From Planctomycetota bacterium (lineage in GTDB: Bacteria; Planctomycetota; UBA1135; GCA-002686595): a stretch of DNA of 6,664 nt. Both the position numbers and the translations under genes were made by a program. Location: positions 1,608-8,271 of the forward strand of contig WTJQ01000100.1 of the NCBI GenBank assembly GCA_011524785.1. Direction: 5' to 3'. Of the stretch, positions 1 to 6,086 are shown piece by piece; positions within the stretch are counted from its first letter, which is position 1, and the number at the start of each line of letters is the position of its first letter. The notes under the pieces were generated by a model. It searched no databases. It was given only the letters and a program-made list of their open reading frames with translations, and was not told where the DNA came from.

Positions 1-13
1 CCGTGCACGGGAT

Positions 14-34
14 TCTGCGGCGTGGAGCCGCGGA
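14..34. other. GC-rich hairpin near left edge
   Basis: Positions 14-21 and 27-34 can pair as an 8-base stem (one T·G wobble at 16/32) around a 5-base loop, with GCGGC facing GCCGC at its core. No T-run follows on the plus strand, so it is not a textbook intrinsic terminator. It could be the end of an upstream gene's terminator or a leader structure for the protease gene at 109. The rest of 1-108 shows nothing recognisable apart from a 10-base palindrome, CCGTGCACGG, at 1-10. Confidence 0.3.
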
Positions 35-108
35 TTGCAGGCAGAAACGCGCTCTCCCGCAGTCCCTTGTCGCCGAGGCGGCTCCTGCCCTACGGTGGCT
101 CTCGAACC

Positions 109-924
109 ATGCAGCGTGCCCTCCTCGCCCTCGCGCCCCGCCTCCTCGTCGTCCTCCTGCTGCCGGCGATCGCCCCGCTGACCGGGTGCGCATCGCTCAA
201 CCAGGCCGTGAGCAACTTCAACACGTTCTCCGTGGAGGAGGACGTGCAGCTGGGCCGCGCGGCGTACCAGGAGACCCTGGGCGAGAGCCGGGTGCTCACG
301 ACCGGGCCAGGCGCCCAGCAGGTCCAGCGGGTGACGGCGCGCCTCGTCGAGGCCGCCCTCGTGGACGCCCCCGCGTTCGCGCAGGACTTCCCTTGGGAGG
401 CTCGGCTCATCGACGCCCCCGAGCAGGTCAATGCCTTCTGCCTCCCCGGCGGGAAGATGGCCGTCTACACCGGCATCCTCCCCGTGGCCCAGTCGGACGC
501 GGGGCTCGCGGTGGTGATGGGCCACGAGATCGCCCACGCGACCCTGCGGCACGGCACCAAGGCCGTCTCCCGGCAGCAGATCCTCGTCGGCGGGGTCGCC
601 GCCATCGACCTCGTCCTCCGCGGCAGCGACCGGGACCCCGAGTACGCGACGGCCGCGGCCCTGCTCGCGACCAGCCTGATCGGGCTGAAGTACGGCCGCA
701 GCGCGGAGCTCGAGGCCGACCGCGTGGGGCTGATCACGATGGCGCGCGCGGGCTACGACCCCCGCGAGGCGGTCGCGTTCTGGCAGCGAATGGCGGCACA
801 GGGCGGGCAGCAGGGCCCCGAGTGGCTCTCCACGCACCCGAGCCACGGCAACCGAATCGCGCAGATCGAAGGTCTCCTGCCCGAGGCCGTGGCGATCTAC
901 GAGGCCGTCACGGCGATGCCCTGA
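109..924 (+). CDS. M48 family zinc metallopeptidase, predicted lipoprotein
   Basis: Predicted zinc-dependent endopeptidase of 271 residues, probably anchored in the outer membrane facing the periplasm and acting in envelope protein quality control, like the LoiP/BepA relatives. Residues 1-27 form a lipoprotein signal peptide: Arg at 3 and 11, a Leu/Val/Ala-rich core, then the lipobox LTGC with Cys27 as the lipidated residue. Ala at +2 gives no inner-membrane retention signal. The catalytic motif HEIAH is at 139-143 (His139 and His143 zinc ligands, Glu140 catalytic). The downstream ELEAD at 200-204 supplies the third ligand, Glu200. STHPSHGNRI at 241-250 is the usual C-terminal M48 motif. The ATG at 109 is chosen because it places the signal peptide at the N-terminus; an in-frame GTG at 22 would bury it behind 29 extra residues. 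The Shine-Dalgarno match (GGTGG, 94-98) is weak. It appears to be a separate unit from the operon downstream. Substrate and exact subfamily cannot be told. Confidence 0.92.
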   Translation: MQRALLALAPRLLVVLLLPAIAPLTGCASLNQAVSNFNTFSVEEDVQLGRAAYQETLGESRVLTTGPGAQQVQRVTARLVEAALVDAPAFAQDFPWEARLIDAPEQVNAFCLPGGKMAVYTGILPVAQSDAGLAVVMGHEIAHATLRHGTKAVSRQQILVGGVAAIDLVLRGSDRDPEYATAAALLATSLIGLKYGRSAELEADRVGLITMARAGYDPREAVAFWQRMAAQGGQQGPEWLSTHPSHGNRIAQIEGLLPEAVAIYEAVTAMP

Positions 925-948
925 GGGCCCTGCGGAGGGACGCCGCGA

Positions 949-971
949 GGGCGCCTGGGGCCGCCCGATTT
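949..971 (+). terminator. weak candidate terminator after the M48 gene
   Basis: GGGCG at 949-953 can pair with CGCCC at 962-966 across an 8-base loop, followed by GATTT ending at 971. The stem is short and the T-run only three bases, so this is a tentative call based on position just after the protease stop codon at 924. Confidence 0.2.
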
Positions 972-980
972 ACAAAATCG
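966..980. repeat. perfect inverted repeat CGATTT-ACA-AAATCG
   Basis: A 6-base arm at 966-971 is exactly complementary to 975-980, with a 3-base spacer. It sits in the only AT-rich patch of the 925-1138 gap, upstream of the five-gene operon. The short symmetrical form would suit an operator for a dimeric regulator, but no regulator gene is present in the window to match it to. Confidence 0.4.
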
Positions 981-995
981 AAACAGCCGTAAGCT
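969..995 (+). promoter_or_regulatory. weak sigma70-like promoter candidate
   Basis: TTTACA at 969-974 matches five of six bases of the -35 consensus TTGACA. TAAGCT at 990-995 is a poor -10 match (three of six), with a short 15-base spacing. The location, in the AT-rich patch ahead of the GT5 gene and away from other coding sequence, is the main reason for listing it. It overlaps both inverted repeats, so a protein bound there could block transcription. Confidence 0.2.
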
Positions 996-1003
996 ACTAC
1001 GGC
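986..1003. repeat. perfect inverted repeat GCCGTA-N6-TACGGC
   Basis: A 6-base arm at 986-991 is exactly complementary to 998-1003 around a 6-base loop. It starts five bases after the inverted repeat at 966-980. It could form a small RNA hairpin in the operon leader or a second protein-binding site. No T-run follows, so a terminator is unlikely. Confidence 0.4.
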
Positions 1004-1138
1004 GCAGTGACTTACCAGGGTGGGCGCCACTCGGGACGGGCACTGGTCGAGGGTGACATCTAGCTTCCCACCAGCCCGCCGGAACCCTCCGTGGGATCCG
1101 AGCCGCTGGGCCTCCCCTGGACCTGCCCCTCGACCGCC

Positions 1139-2617
1139 TTGAAGGTCGCGTTCGCCACTCCCGAACTCCAGAGCCTCGTCCGCCGCACCAACCTCGCGGA
1201 GGTCGCTGAGCAGCTCCCGCGCGCCCTCGCTCGCGCGGGCACCGACGTCCGCGTCTTCGTCCCCTACACGAAGGACATCGACCCTTCGATCCTGGGGACG
1301 CTGGAGACGGCCGGGGTGGTCAACATCCCGGACGGGACCGACCCGGTCCGCATCAAGCTCCTGAGGGGGCGTCTTGGCGAGCTGGAGGTCATCCTGGTGG
1401 ACCACGCGCAGCTGTTCCGCTCGCGGCATCCCTACGGCGACTCCCAGGGTCCCTACGCCGACAACTGGCGCCGCTACGCGATCTTCGCGCGCGCCGTGCT
1501 CGAGGGCCTCGACGCCATCGGCTTCAACGCCGACGTGATCCACTGCATGGACTGGACCACGGGCCTGATCCCGGTCTTCCAGCAGCTCGAGTACGCCGGA
1601 AGGAAGGGACACGGAGCCGGCAAGGCCGGCACCTACTTCGCCATCCACAACCAGGCGATGCAGGGGAGCTTCGAGCGCGACATCCTCCCCCACATCAACC
1701 TGCCCCACCGCTGGTTCCAGGCCATCCAGGGCGTGGAGCTGGGTGGCAAGGTCAACTACCTGAAGGGCGGCGCGGAGTTCGCCACGATCATCGGCTCCCA
1801 CTCGCCCCGGCTCGTGGCCGAGGTGGCGGACCGGCCCTTCGACGACACGGTCCTCGACACCCTGCGCCGCCGGAAGAAGGACCTCGTGGGCGTGCCCAAC
1901 GGAGTGGACTACCGCTCCTGGGACCCTGCCAGCGACCCGCTGCTGGCCCAGACCTTCAGCGCCGGCGACAAGGACCCGACGGCGGGCAAGCGCAAGTGCA
2001 AGGCCTCGCTGCAGCAGGCCCTGAAGCTCGACAACGGCCCGCGGACGCCGCTCATCTGCGTGATCGGCAAGTTCGACACGGACGGCGGCTTCGAGGTCCT
2101 GACCGAGGCGCTCACTCCCCTACTGGAGCGCACGGTCCAGCTCGTGATGATGGGCCCGGGCAGCCCCGAGATCCTCGAGCGCCTGCACACGATCGAGCAG
2201 ACCTTCGCCGGGCGCTGCCGGATCATCGAGGGCTACAACATCAACACCGCGCACGTGCTGCTCGGTGGCTCGGACATGCTGCTCATGCCGGCGCACTTCC
2301 ACTCGGCACCGACGCTCTGCAGCATCGCGATGCGCTACGGAGTGGTCCCGGTCGCCTACGAGCACAGCGGCCTCGAGGACTGCCTCGTGGACCTCGAGCA
2401 CAACCCCAAGGCCAGCAACAGCATCCTGTTCCCGCGCTGGGACCCCGAGACCATGCTCGAGCAGGGCGTGGATCGCGCCCGGACCGCGTACAAGGACCAG
2501 GCCGGCTGGAAGCAGCTCGTGCAGCGCTGCCTCGAGGTCGACATGTCCTGGGCCGCCACGGCCGAGGACCAGCTCAAGGCGTACCGCCGCGTGAAGCGCC
2601 GGCTGGGCAAGAAGTAG
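1139..2617 (+). CDS. glycogen/starch synthase-like GT5 protein with degenerate donor site
   Basis: GT-B fold protein of 492 residues, close to the roughly 480 of bacterial GlgA, which adds glucose from ADP-glucose to glycogen. Family features kept: HCMDWTTGL at 135-143, IHNQAMQG at 169-176, NYLKGG at 206-211, NGVDYRSWDP at 254-263, GPGSPE at 339-344 and a C-terminal SW...YRR tail. Key positions are changed relative to E. coli GlgA by hand alignment: the KTGGL loop reads RRTNL (Lys15 to Arg15), Arg300 to Lys311, Lys305 to Gly316, and catalytic Glu377 to His388 (EPCGLTQ becomes HSAPTLC). So ordinary glycogen synthase activity is doubtful; it may be a pseudoenzyme or use another donor. The TTG at 1139 is chosen because the first 22 residues then align without gaps to GlgA. 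The GTG at 1091 would add 16 unconserved residues. Neither start has a clear ribosome binding site. It is the first gene of the operon, 18 bases before the kinase. The family is certain; the function is not. Confidence 0.85.
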   Translation: MKVAFATPELQSLVRRTNLAEVAEQLPRALARAGTDVRVFVPYTKDIDPSILGTLETAGVVNIPDGTDPVRIKLLRGRLGELEVILVDHAQLFRSRHPYGDSQGPYADNWRRYAIFARAVLEGLDAIGFNADVIHCMDWTTGLIPVFQQLEYAGRKGHGAGKAGTYFAIHNQAMQGSFERDILPHINLPHRWFQAIQGVELGGKVNYLKGGAEFATIIGSHSPRLVAEVADRPFDDTVLDTLRRRKKDLVGVPNGVDYRSWDPASDPLLAQTFSAGDKDPTAGKRKCKASLQQALKLDNGPRTPLICVIGKFDTDGGFEVLTEALTPLLERTVQLVMMGPGSPEILERLHTIEQTFAGRCRIIEGYNINTAHVLLGGSDMLLMPAHFHSAPTLCSIAMRYGVVPVAYEHSGLEDCLVDLEHNPKASNSILFPRWDPETMLEQGVDRARTAYKDQAGWKQLVQRCLEVDMSWAATAEDQLKAYRRVKRRLGKK

Positions 2618-2635
2618 GCCCGAGGACGAACGACG

Positions 2636-3550
2636 GTGAGCCCCCAGAGCGGACGCTGGCTCGGCCTCGACATCGGAGGCACGACCGTCAAGGCGGGGGT
2701 CGTGGAGCCCGACGGCTCGTGGGAGCGGTCACCCGAGGTCCTGCCGACCGAGCTCGCCGGCGGGCCCGCGCCGTTCCTCGACGCCCTCGCGGACTTCGCG
2801 CGCGGCTTCGGCGCCGTGAACGGCATCGGGATCGGCTGCCCGGGGGTCTTCGATCCTGCGACGGGCGCACTCCGCGCCAGCGCGAACCTCCAGCCCCTGG
2901 TGGGCTCGATCCTGGGGCCCGAGCTCGAGCAGCGCCTCGGCCTCCCGAAGGGCTCGGTCCGCGTGGGCAACGACGCCAACCTCGCCGCGTACGGCGAGCA
3001 GTGGAAGGGCGCGGGCGTTGGGCTCGACGACCTCTGCCTCGTCACCCTCGGAACGGGGATCGGGGGCGGCCTGATCCTGGACGGGCGCCTCTACGGCGGG
3101 ACCCACGGGATGGCCTGTGAGATCGGGCACCTCGTGGTCGTCCCGCGCGAGCAGGGCGGGCTGCCCTGCGGCTGTGGGAGCGCCGGCTGCCTGGAGACGT
3201 TCGCCTCGGCGACTCACGCGCGCCGGAGGGCCCGCGAGGCAGGCCTGACCGACGACCTCGAGGAGCTGTGCGCCCGCGGCCGCGCGGCGGAGGGACCCGA
3301 GCGCGCCCTGCTGCACGCGATCGGCCGGGACCTCGGCCGCGGCCTCTCCTACGTCGTCTCCCTCCTCGACGTGACCGACTTCATCGTGGGCGGCGGCTTC
3401 AGCGGCGCCCTCGATCTGCTCCTCCCTGGCATCATGGAGACCATGGAGGCCCGCCGCTACGGAACCCCCGAACCCCGCGTCGTGCGCGCGGCGCTGGGCG
3501 AGGACGCCGGATGGATCGGCGCTGCTCGGCTGGCGGGGGACCCTGCGTGA
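2636..3550 (+). CDS. ROK family sugar kinase, probable glucokinase
   Basis: Predicted ATP-dependent cytoplasmic sugar kinase of 304 residues, the usual ROK length, most likely converting glucose to glucose 6-phosphate. Residues 10-21 hold the first phosphate loop (DIGGTTVKAG). GNDAN at 111-115 carries the catalytic base Asp113. The ROK signature runs through LGTGIGGG at 138-145 to EIGH at 162-165. His165 with Cys178, Cys180 and Cys185 (CGCGSAGCLE) forms the ROK zinc site, and Glu187 follows as in sugar-binding members. VGGGFS at 251-256 is the adenine-side glycine loop. There is no N-terminal helix-turn-helix, so it is a kinase and not a ROK repressor. The GTG start at 2636 lies nine bases after GAGGA (2622-2626) and puts the phosphate loop at the N-terminus. 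The stop codon overlaps the next start by four bases. Other hexoses or N-acetyl sugars remain possible substrates. Confidence 0.88.
   Translation: MSPQSGRWLGLDIGGTTVKAGVVEPDGSWERSPEVLPTELAGGPAPFLDALADFARGFGAVNGIGIGCPGVFDPATGALRASANLQPLVGSILGPELEQRLGLPKGSVRVGNDANLAAYGEQWKGAGVGLDDLCLVTLGTGIGGGLILDGRLYGGTHGMACEIGHLVVVPREQGGLPCGCGSAGCLETFASATHARRRAREAGLTDDLEELCARGRAAEGPERALLHAIGRDLGRGLSYVVSLLDVTDFIVGGGFSGALDLLLPGIMETMEARRYGTPEPRVVRAALGEDAGWIGAARLAGDPA
3535..3540 (+). promoter_or_regulatory. ribosome binding site for glcD
   Basis: GGGGGA lies six bases before the GTG at 3547, inside the end of the kinase gene. It supports that GTG as the start of glcD, giving a GTGA overlap with the kinase stop codon. 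Confidence 0.5.
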
Positions 3551-4983
3551 CGGGCGGCTGGCTGGAGGAGGTCCGCTCCCTCGTCGGACCGCGGGGGGTG
3601 GTCACGCGCACGAGCGCGGTCGCCTACGAGTCCGATGGCCTGACCATGGAGCGTGGCGAAGGCGCCGCGGTGGTCCTGCCGCGGGACACGGCCGAGACCG
3701 CGCGCGTGATGCGCGTGCTCGCGCGCCACGGGGTCCCCATCGTGCCCCGCGGGGCCGGCACCGGCCTCTCGGGCGGTGCGACGCCGGTCAGCGGCGGCGT
3801 GACCATCGGCACCGCGCGCATGCGCGGCGTGCTGGCGATCGACGCCCTCGAGCGCACGGCGCACGTGCAGGCCGGGGTGGTCAACGCCGACCTCTCACGC
3901 GCCACGGCGCCCCACGGGCTCTTCTATGCGCCGGACCCCTCCAGCCAGGCGGCCTGCACGCTCGGCGGCAACGTGGCCAACAACTCGGGCGGCCCCCACT
4001 GCCTCCTGCACGGCAACACCAGCCGCCACGTGCGCGGGCTCGTGCTGGTCGACGCCTCGGGCGAGGTGATCGACCTCATGCCGACCGGCCCCGATCCGGA
4101 GGGCCTCGACCTGGTTGGCGTCACCGTCGGGAGCGAGGGCATGTTCGGGGTCGTCGCCGAGGTCCTGCTCAACCTGCAGCCGCTCCCCGAGACGGTCGAG
4201 ACCGTGCTCGCGGTCTTCCCCACCCTCGATGCCGCCTGCGACTGCGTCACCGACGCCATCGCCGCGCGGCTCGAGCCGAGCGCCATCGAGATCCTCGACC
4301 GGCTCACGATCGAGGCCGTCGAGGACTCCGTCTTCGCGGCCGGCTATCCGCGCGAGGCCGAGGCGGTGCTGCTGGTCGAGGCCGAGGGAGGCGCCGCCGA
4401 GGTGGACGCCACCGTCGCCGACCTGGTGGCGCTCGCCGAGCGGCACGGTTGCATGGAGGTCCGGCGCGCGCAGGATGCCGGCGAGCGGGCGCGACTCTGG
4501 GCCGGGCGCAAGGGCGCCTTCGGGGCCATGGGGCGCGTCGCGCCCGATCTCTACGTGGCCGACGTGGTGGCGCCGCGGACCCGGCTGCGCGAGATCGTCG
4601 CGCTGTCCACGGAGATCGCGCGCGAGCGCGGCCTGAAGCTCGCCAACGTCTTCCACGCGGGGGACGGCAACCTGCACCCCAACATCAGCTACGACCGCCG
4701 GGACGAGGACGAGGTGCGCCGCGTCCTCGAGGCGGGGCGCCTGATCATGGAGGCGTGCATCGAGCGCGGGGGCTCCCTGACCGGCGAGCACGGCGTGGGC
4801 CTCGAGAAGCAGGCGCACATGTGCGACGTCTTCGGGGACGACGACCTCGGCGTGATGCACCGGGTGCGGGACGCGGCCGACCCCGAGCGGCGCCTGAACC
4901 CTGGCAAGACCCTGCCGGTGCGCGCGTGTCGCGAGGCGCGTGGCACAGGCCTCCCGACCGACCCGCGAGAGGTGGCGCTGTGA
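3547..4983 (+). CDS. glcD: glycolate oxidase FAD-binding subunit GlcD
   Basis: FAD-linked oxidase of 478 residues (E. coli GlcD is about 499), the catalytic subunit that oxidises glycolate to glyoxylate and passes electrons to GlcE/GlcF. The N-terminal FAD (PCMH-type) domain covers about 35-215: PRGAGTGLSGG at 67-77, PDPSS at 129-133, GGNVANNSGGP at 140-150 and VGSEGMFG at 194-201. The C-terminal FAD-oxidase domain carries the metal/substrate motif HAGDGNLHP at 370-378 (His370, His377) and GEHGVG at 413-418, ending with the family's LNPGK at 450-454. The GTG at 3547 is chosen because it has a good ribosome binding site and overlaps the kinase stop. The reading frame stays open upstream, but that stretch is the kinase gene in another frame. 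D-lactate and D-2-hydroxyglutarate dehydrogenases share this fold; the neighbouring glcE and glcF favour glycolate oxidase or a close 2-hydroxy acid oxidase. No glcC-type regulator is visible. Confidence 0.93.
   Translation: MTGGWLEEVRSLVGPRGVVTRTSAVAYESDGLTMERGEGAAVVLPRDTAETARVMRVLARHGVPIVPRGAGTGLSGGATPVSGGVTIGTARMRGVLAIDALERTAHVQAGVVNADLSRATAPHGLFYAPDPSSQAACTLGGNVANNSGGPHCLLHGNTSRHVRGLVLVDASGEVIDLMPTGPDPEGLDLVGVTVGSEGMFGVVAEVLLNLQPLPETVETVLAVFPTLDAACDCVTDAIAARLEPSAIEILDRLTIEAVEDSVFAAGYPREAEAVLLVEAEGGAAEVDATVADLVALAERHGCMEVRRAQDAGERARLWAGRKGAFGAMGRVAPDLYVADVVAPRTRLREIVALSTEIARERGLKLANVFHAGDGNLHPNISYDRRDEDEVRRVLEAGRLIMEACIERGGSLTGEHGVGLEKQAHMCDVFGDDDLGVMHRVRDAADPERRLNPGKTLPVRACREARGTGLPTDPREVAL
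4967..4975 (+). promoter_or_regulatory. ribosome binding site for glcE
   Basis: GAGAGGTGG contains GAGGTG at 4969-4974, five bases before the GTG at 4980. It decides that start over others in the long open frame and gives a GTGA overlap with the glcD stop codon. Confidence 0.6.
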
Positions 4984-6086
4984 GCGCGGCGGGGCTCGAT
5001 CCCCATGCCGCTCTGGTGGAGGACCTGCGAGGCCAGGTGCTCGAGGCCAGCGCTGCTGGGAGGCGGCTCACTCCCGTCGGCGGCCGGACCCAGCTCGGCT
5101 GGTGCCGCCCCGACCACGACGGCCGCGGCGGGCGGGGGTCGCTGGACCTGTCCGGCCTGCGCGGGGTCGTGGAGTACGAGCCCGGCGAGGGCACGGTCAC
5201 GGCCTGGGCAGGGACCCCTTGGAGCGAGCTGGCGACGACCGTCGCGGTCGGAGGCCACCGGCTCCCCGCCGACCTCTGCACGCGGCCGGGCTCGACCGTG
5301 GGCGGGGTCCTCGCGAGCGGACGCTCGGGACCGGACCGCTTCCAGGCCCAGGCCCTGCGCCACCACGTGCTCGGCATGCAGGTGCTCGTCGGGGACGGGA
5401 CCGTCGCCCGCAGCGGCGGCCGCCTCGTCAAGAACGTCACGGGCTTCGACCTGCACCGCCTGCACGTCGGCGCCCGCGGGACCCTGGGGGCGATCCTCGA
5501 GGTCAGCCTGCGGCTCCGCCCCCTGCCCGAGTGCGAGGCGGTGGTGGCCCTGGAGGCGACGGAGCTGGACGCAGCCCTCGACGCCGTCGCCGACCTGGTG
5601 CGGGCGGGCGCGCGGCTCCAGTGGGGCACGCTCCGTCCGGGCGCGTCCGGCCCCCTCCTCGAGCTCGGCCTCGACGGGCGCCGGAGCCAGGTCGAGCAGG
5701 ACGCGGCCGCGGCGGCAGCAGCGCTCGGATCCACCGCGACGATCGCGTGGGACGCCGACGCCGCGGTACGCCGCGAGGCCACGCGCGACATGGGCTGCGA
5801 GGACGGGTACGCGTGGGAGGTGCAGGGCACTCGAGCCGCGATCCTGAGCCGCGCCGCCGGCGGCTGCCCGCAGGACAGCTGGTTCGACCTGCTCAGCGGC
5901 CGGCAGCTCACGAGCACGCGCCCCTCGGAGGCGCCGGGCCTGCGCGTCCGCAGGCTCGCCGATGCCCCCACGGTCCCCGATCGCCGGGGCCACGCCTGGG
6001 AGGAGCGCATCCGCTCGCAGCTCGACCCCGCCGGCGTGTTCGCGATGGGGTCGCAGCAGCCGGCCGATGAGGAGGTGTCGGCATGA
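4980..6086 (+). CDS. glcE: glycolate oxidase FAD-binding subunit GlcE
   Basis: Second flavin subunit of the glycolate oxidase complex, 368 residues (E. coli GlcE is about 350). It is a shortened relative of GlcD: an FAD-binding domain with TPVGGRTQLGW at 31-41 in place of the PRGAGT loop, PGSTVGGVLASGRSGP at 103-118, and the GlcE hallmark LVKNVTGFDLHRLHVG at 149-164, followed by GTLGAILEVSLRLRPLP at 167-183. The middle (about 190-330) is Ala/Arg-rich and poorly conserved. The C-terminus has the usual LDPAGVFAMG at 348-357. It lacks the HAGDGN and GEHG metal-site motifs seen in GlcD, as expected for GlcE. The GTG at 4980 overlaps the glcD stop by four bases and has a good ribosome binding site. 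It is expected to act only together with GlcD and GlcF at the cytoplasmic membrane. Confidence 0.92.
   Translation: MSAAGLDPHAALVEDLRGQVLEASAAGRRLTPVGGRTQLGWCRPDHDGRGGRGSLDLSGLRGVVEYEPGEGTVTAWAGTPWSELATTVAVGGHRLPADLCTRPGSTVGGVLASGRSGPDRFQAQALRHHVLGMQVLVGDGTVARSGGRLVKNVTGFDLHRLHVGARGTLGAILEVSLRLRPLPECEAVVALEATELDAALDAVADLVRAGARLQWGTLRPGASGPLLELGLDGRRSQVEQDAAAAAAALGSTATIAWDADAAVRREATRDMGCEDGYAWEVQGTRAAILSRAAGGCPQDSWFDLLSGRQLTSTRPSEAPGLRVRRLADAPTVPDRRGHAWEERIRSQLDPAGVFAMGSQQPADEEVSA
6069..6077 (+). promoter_or_regulatory. strong ribosome binding site for glcF
   Basis: GAGGAGGTG is close to a full anti-16S match, with AGGAGG (6070-6075) ending seven bases before the ATG at 6083. It is the strongest ribosome binding site in the window. 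It suggests glcF is translated efficiently as well as being coupled to glcE through the ATGA overlap. Confidence 0.8.

Noticed and set aside
22..108. In-frame GTG at 22 as the start of the M48 protease
   Set aside because: It would put 29 residues ahead of a clear lipoprotein signal peptide; the ATG at 109 is the functional start.
908..1801. 297-codon open frame on the minus strand covering the gap after the protease
   Set aside because: It mostly lies opposite the GT5 gene and shows no domain, signal or ribosome binding site; it is a shadow of high G+C coding sequence.
1996..3120. 374-codon plus-strand frame across the GT5/kinase junction
   Set aside because: It overlaps two genes with clear family motifs, and its product is Arg/Pro-rich low complexity.
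3268..3546. Upstream extension of the glcD frame inside the kinase gene
   Set aside because: The extension is the kinase coding sequence read in another frame and has no homology to GlcD; GTG 3547 has the ribosome binding site and the overlap.
4449..4979. Upstream extension of the glcE frame inside glcD
   Set aside because: The extension is glcD read out of frame, with Arg/Ala/Gly-rich sequence; GTG 4980 has the ribosome binding site and the GTGA overlap.
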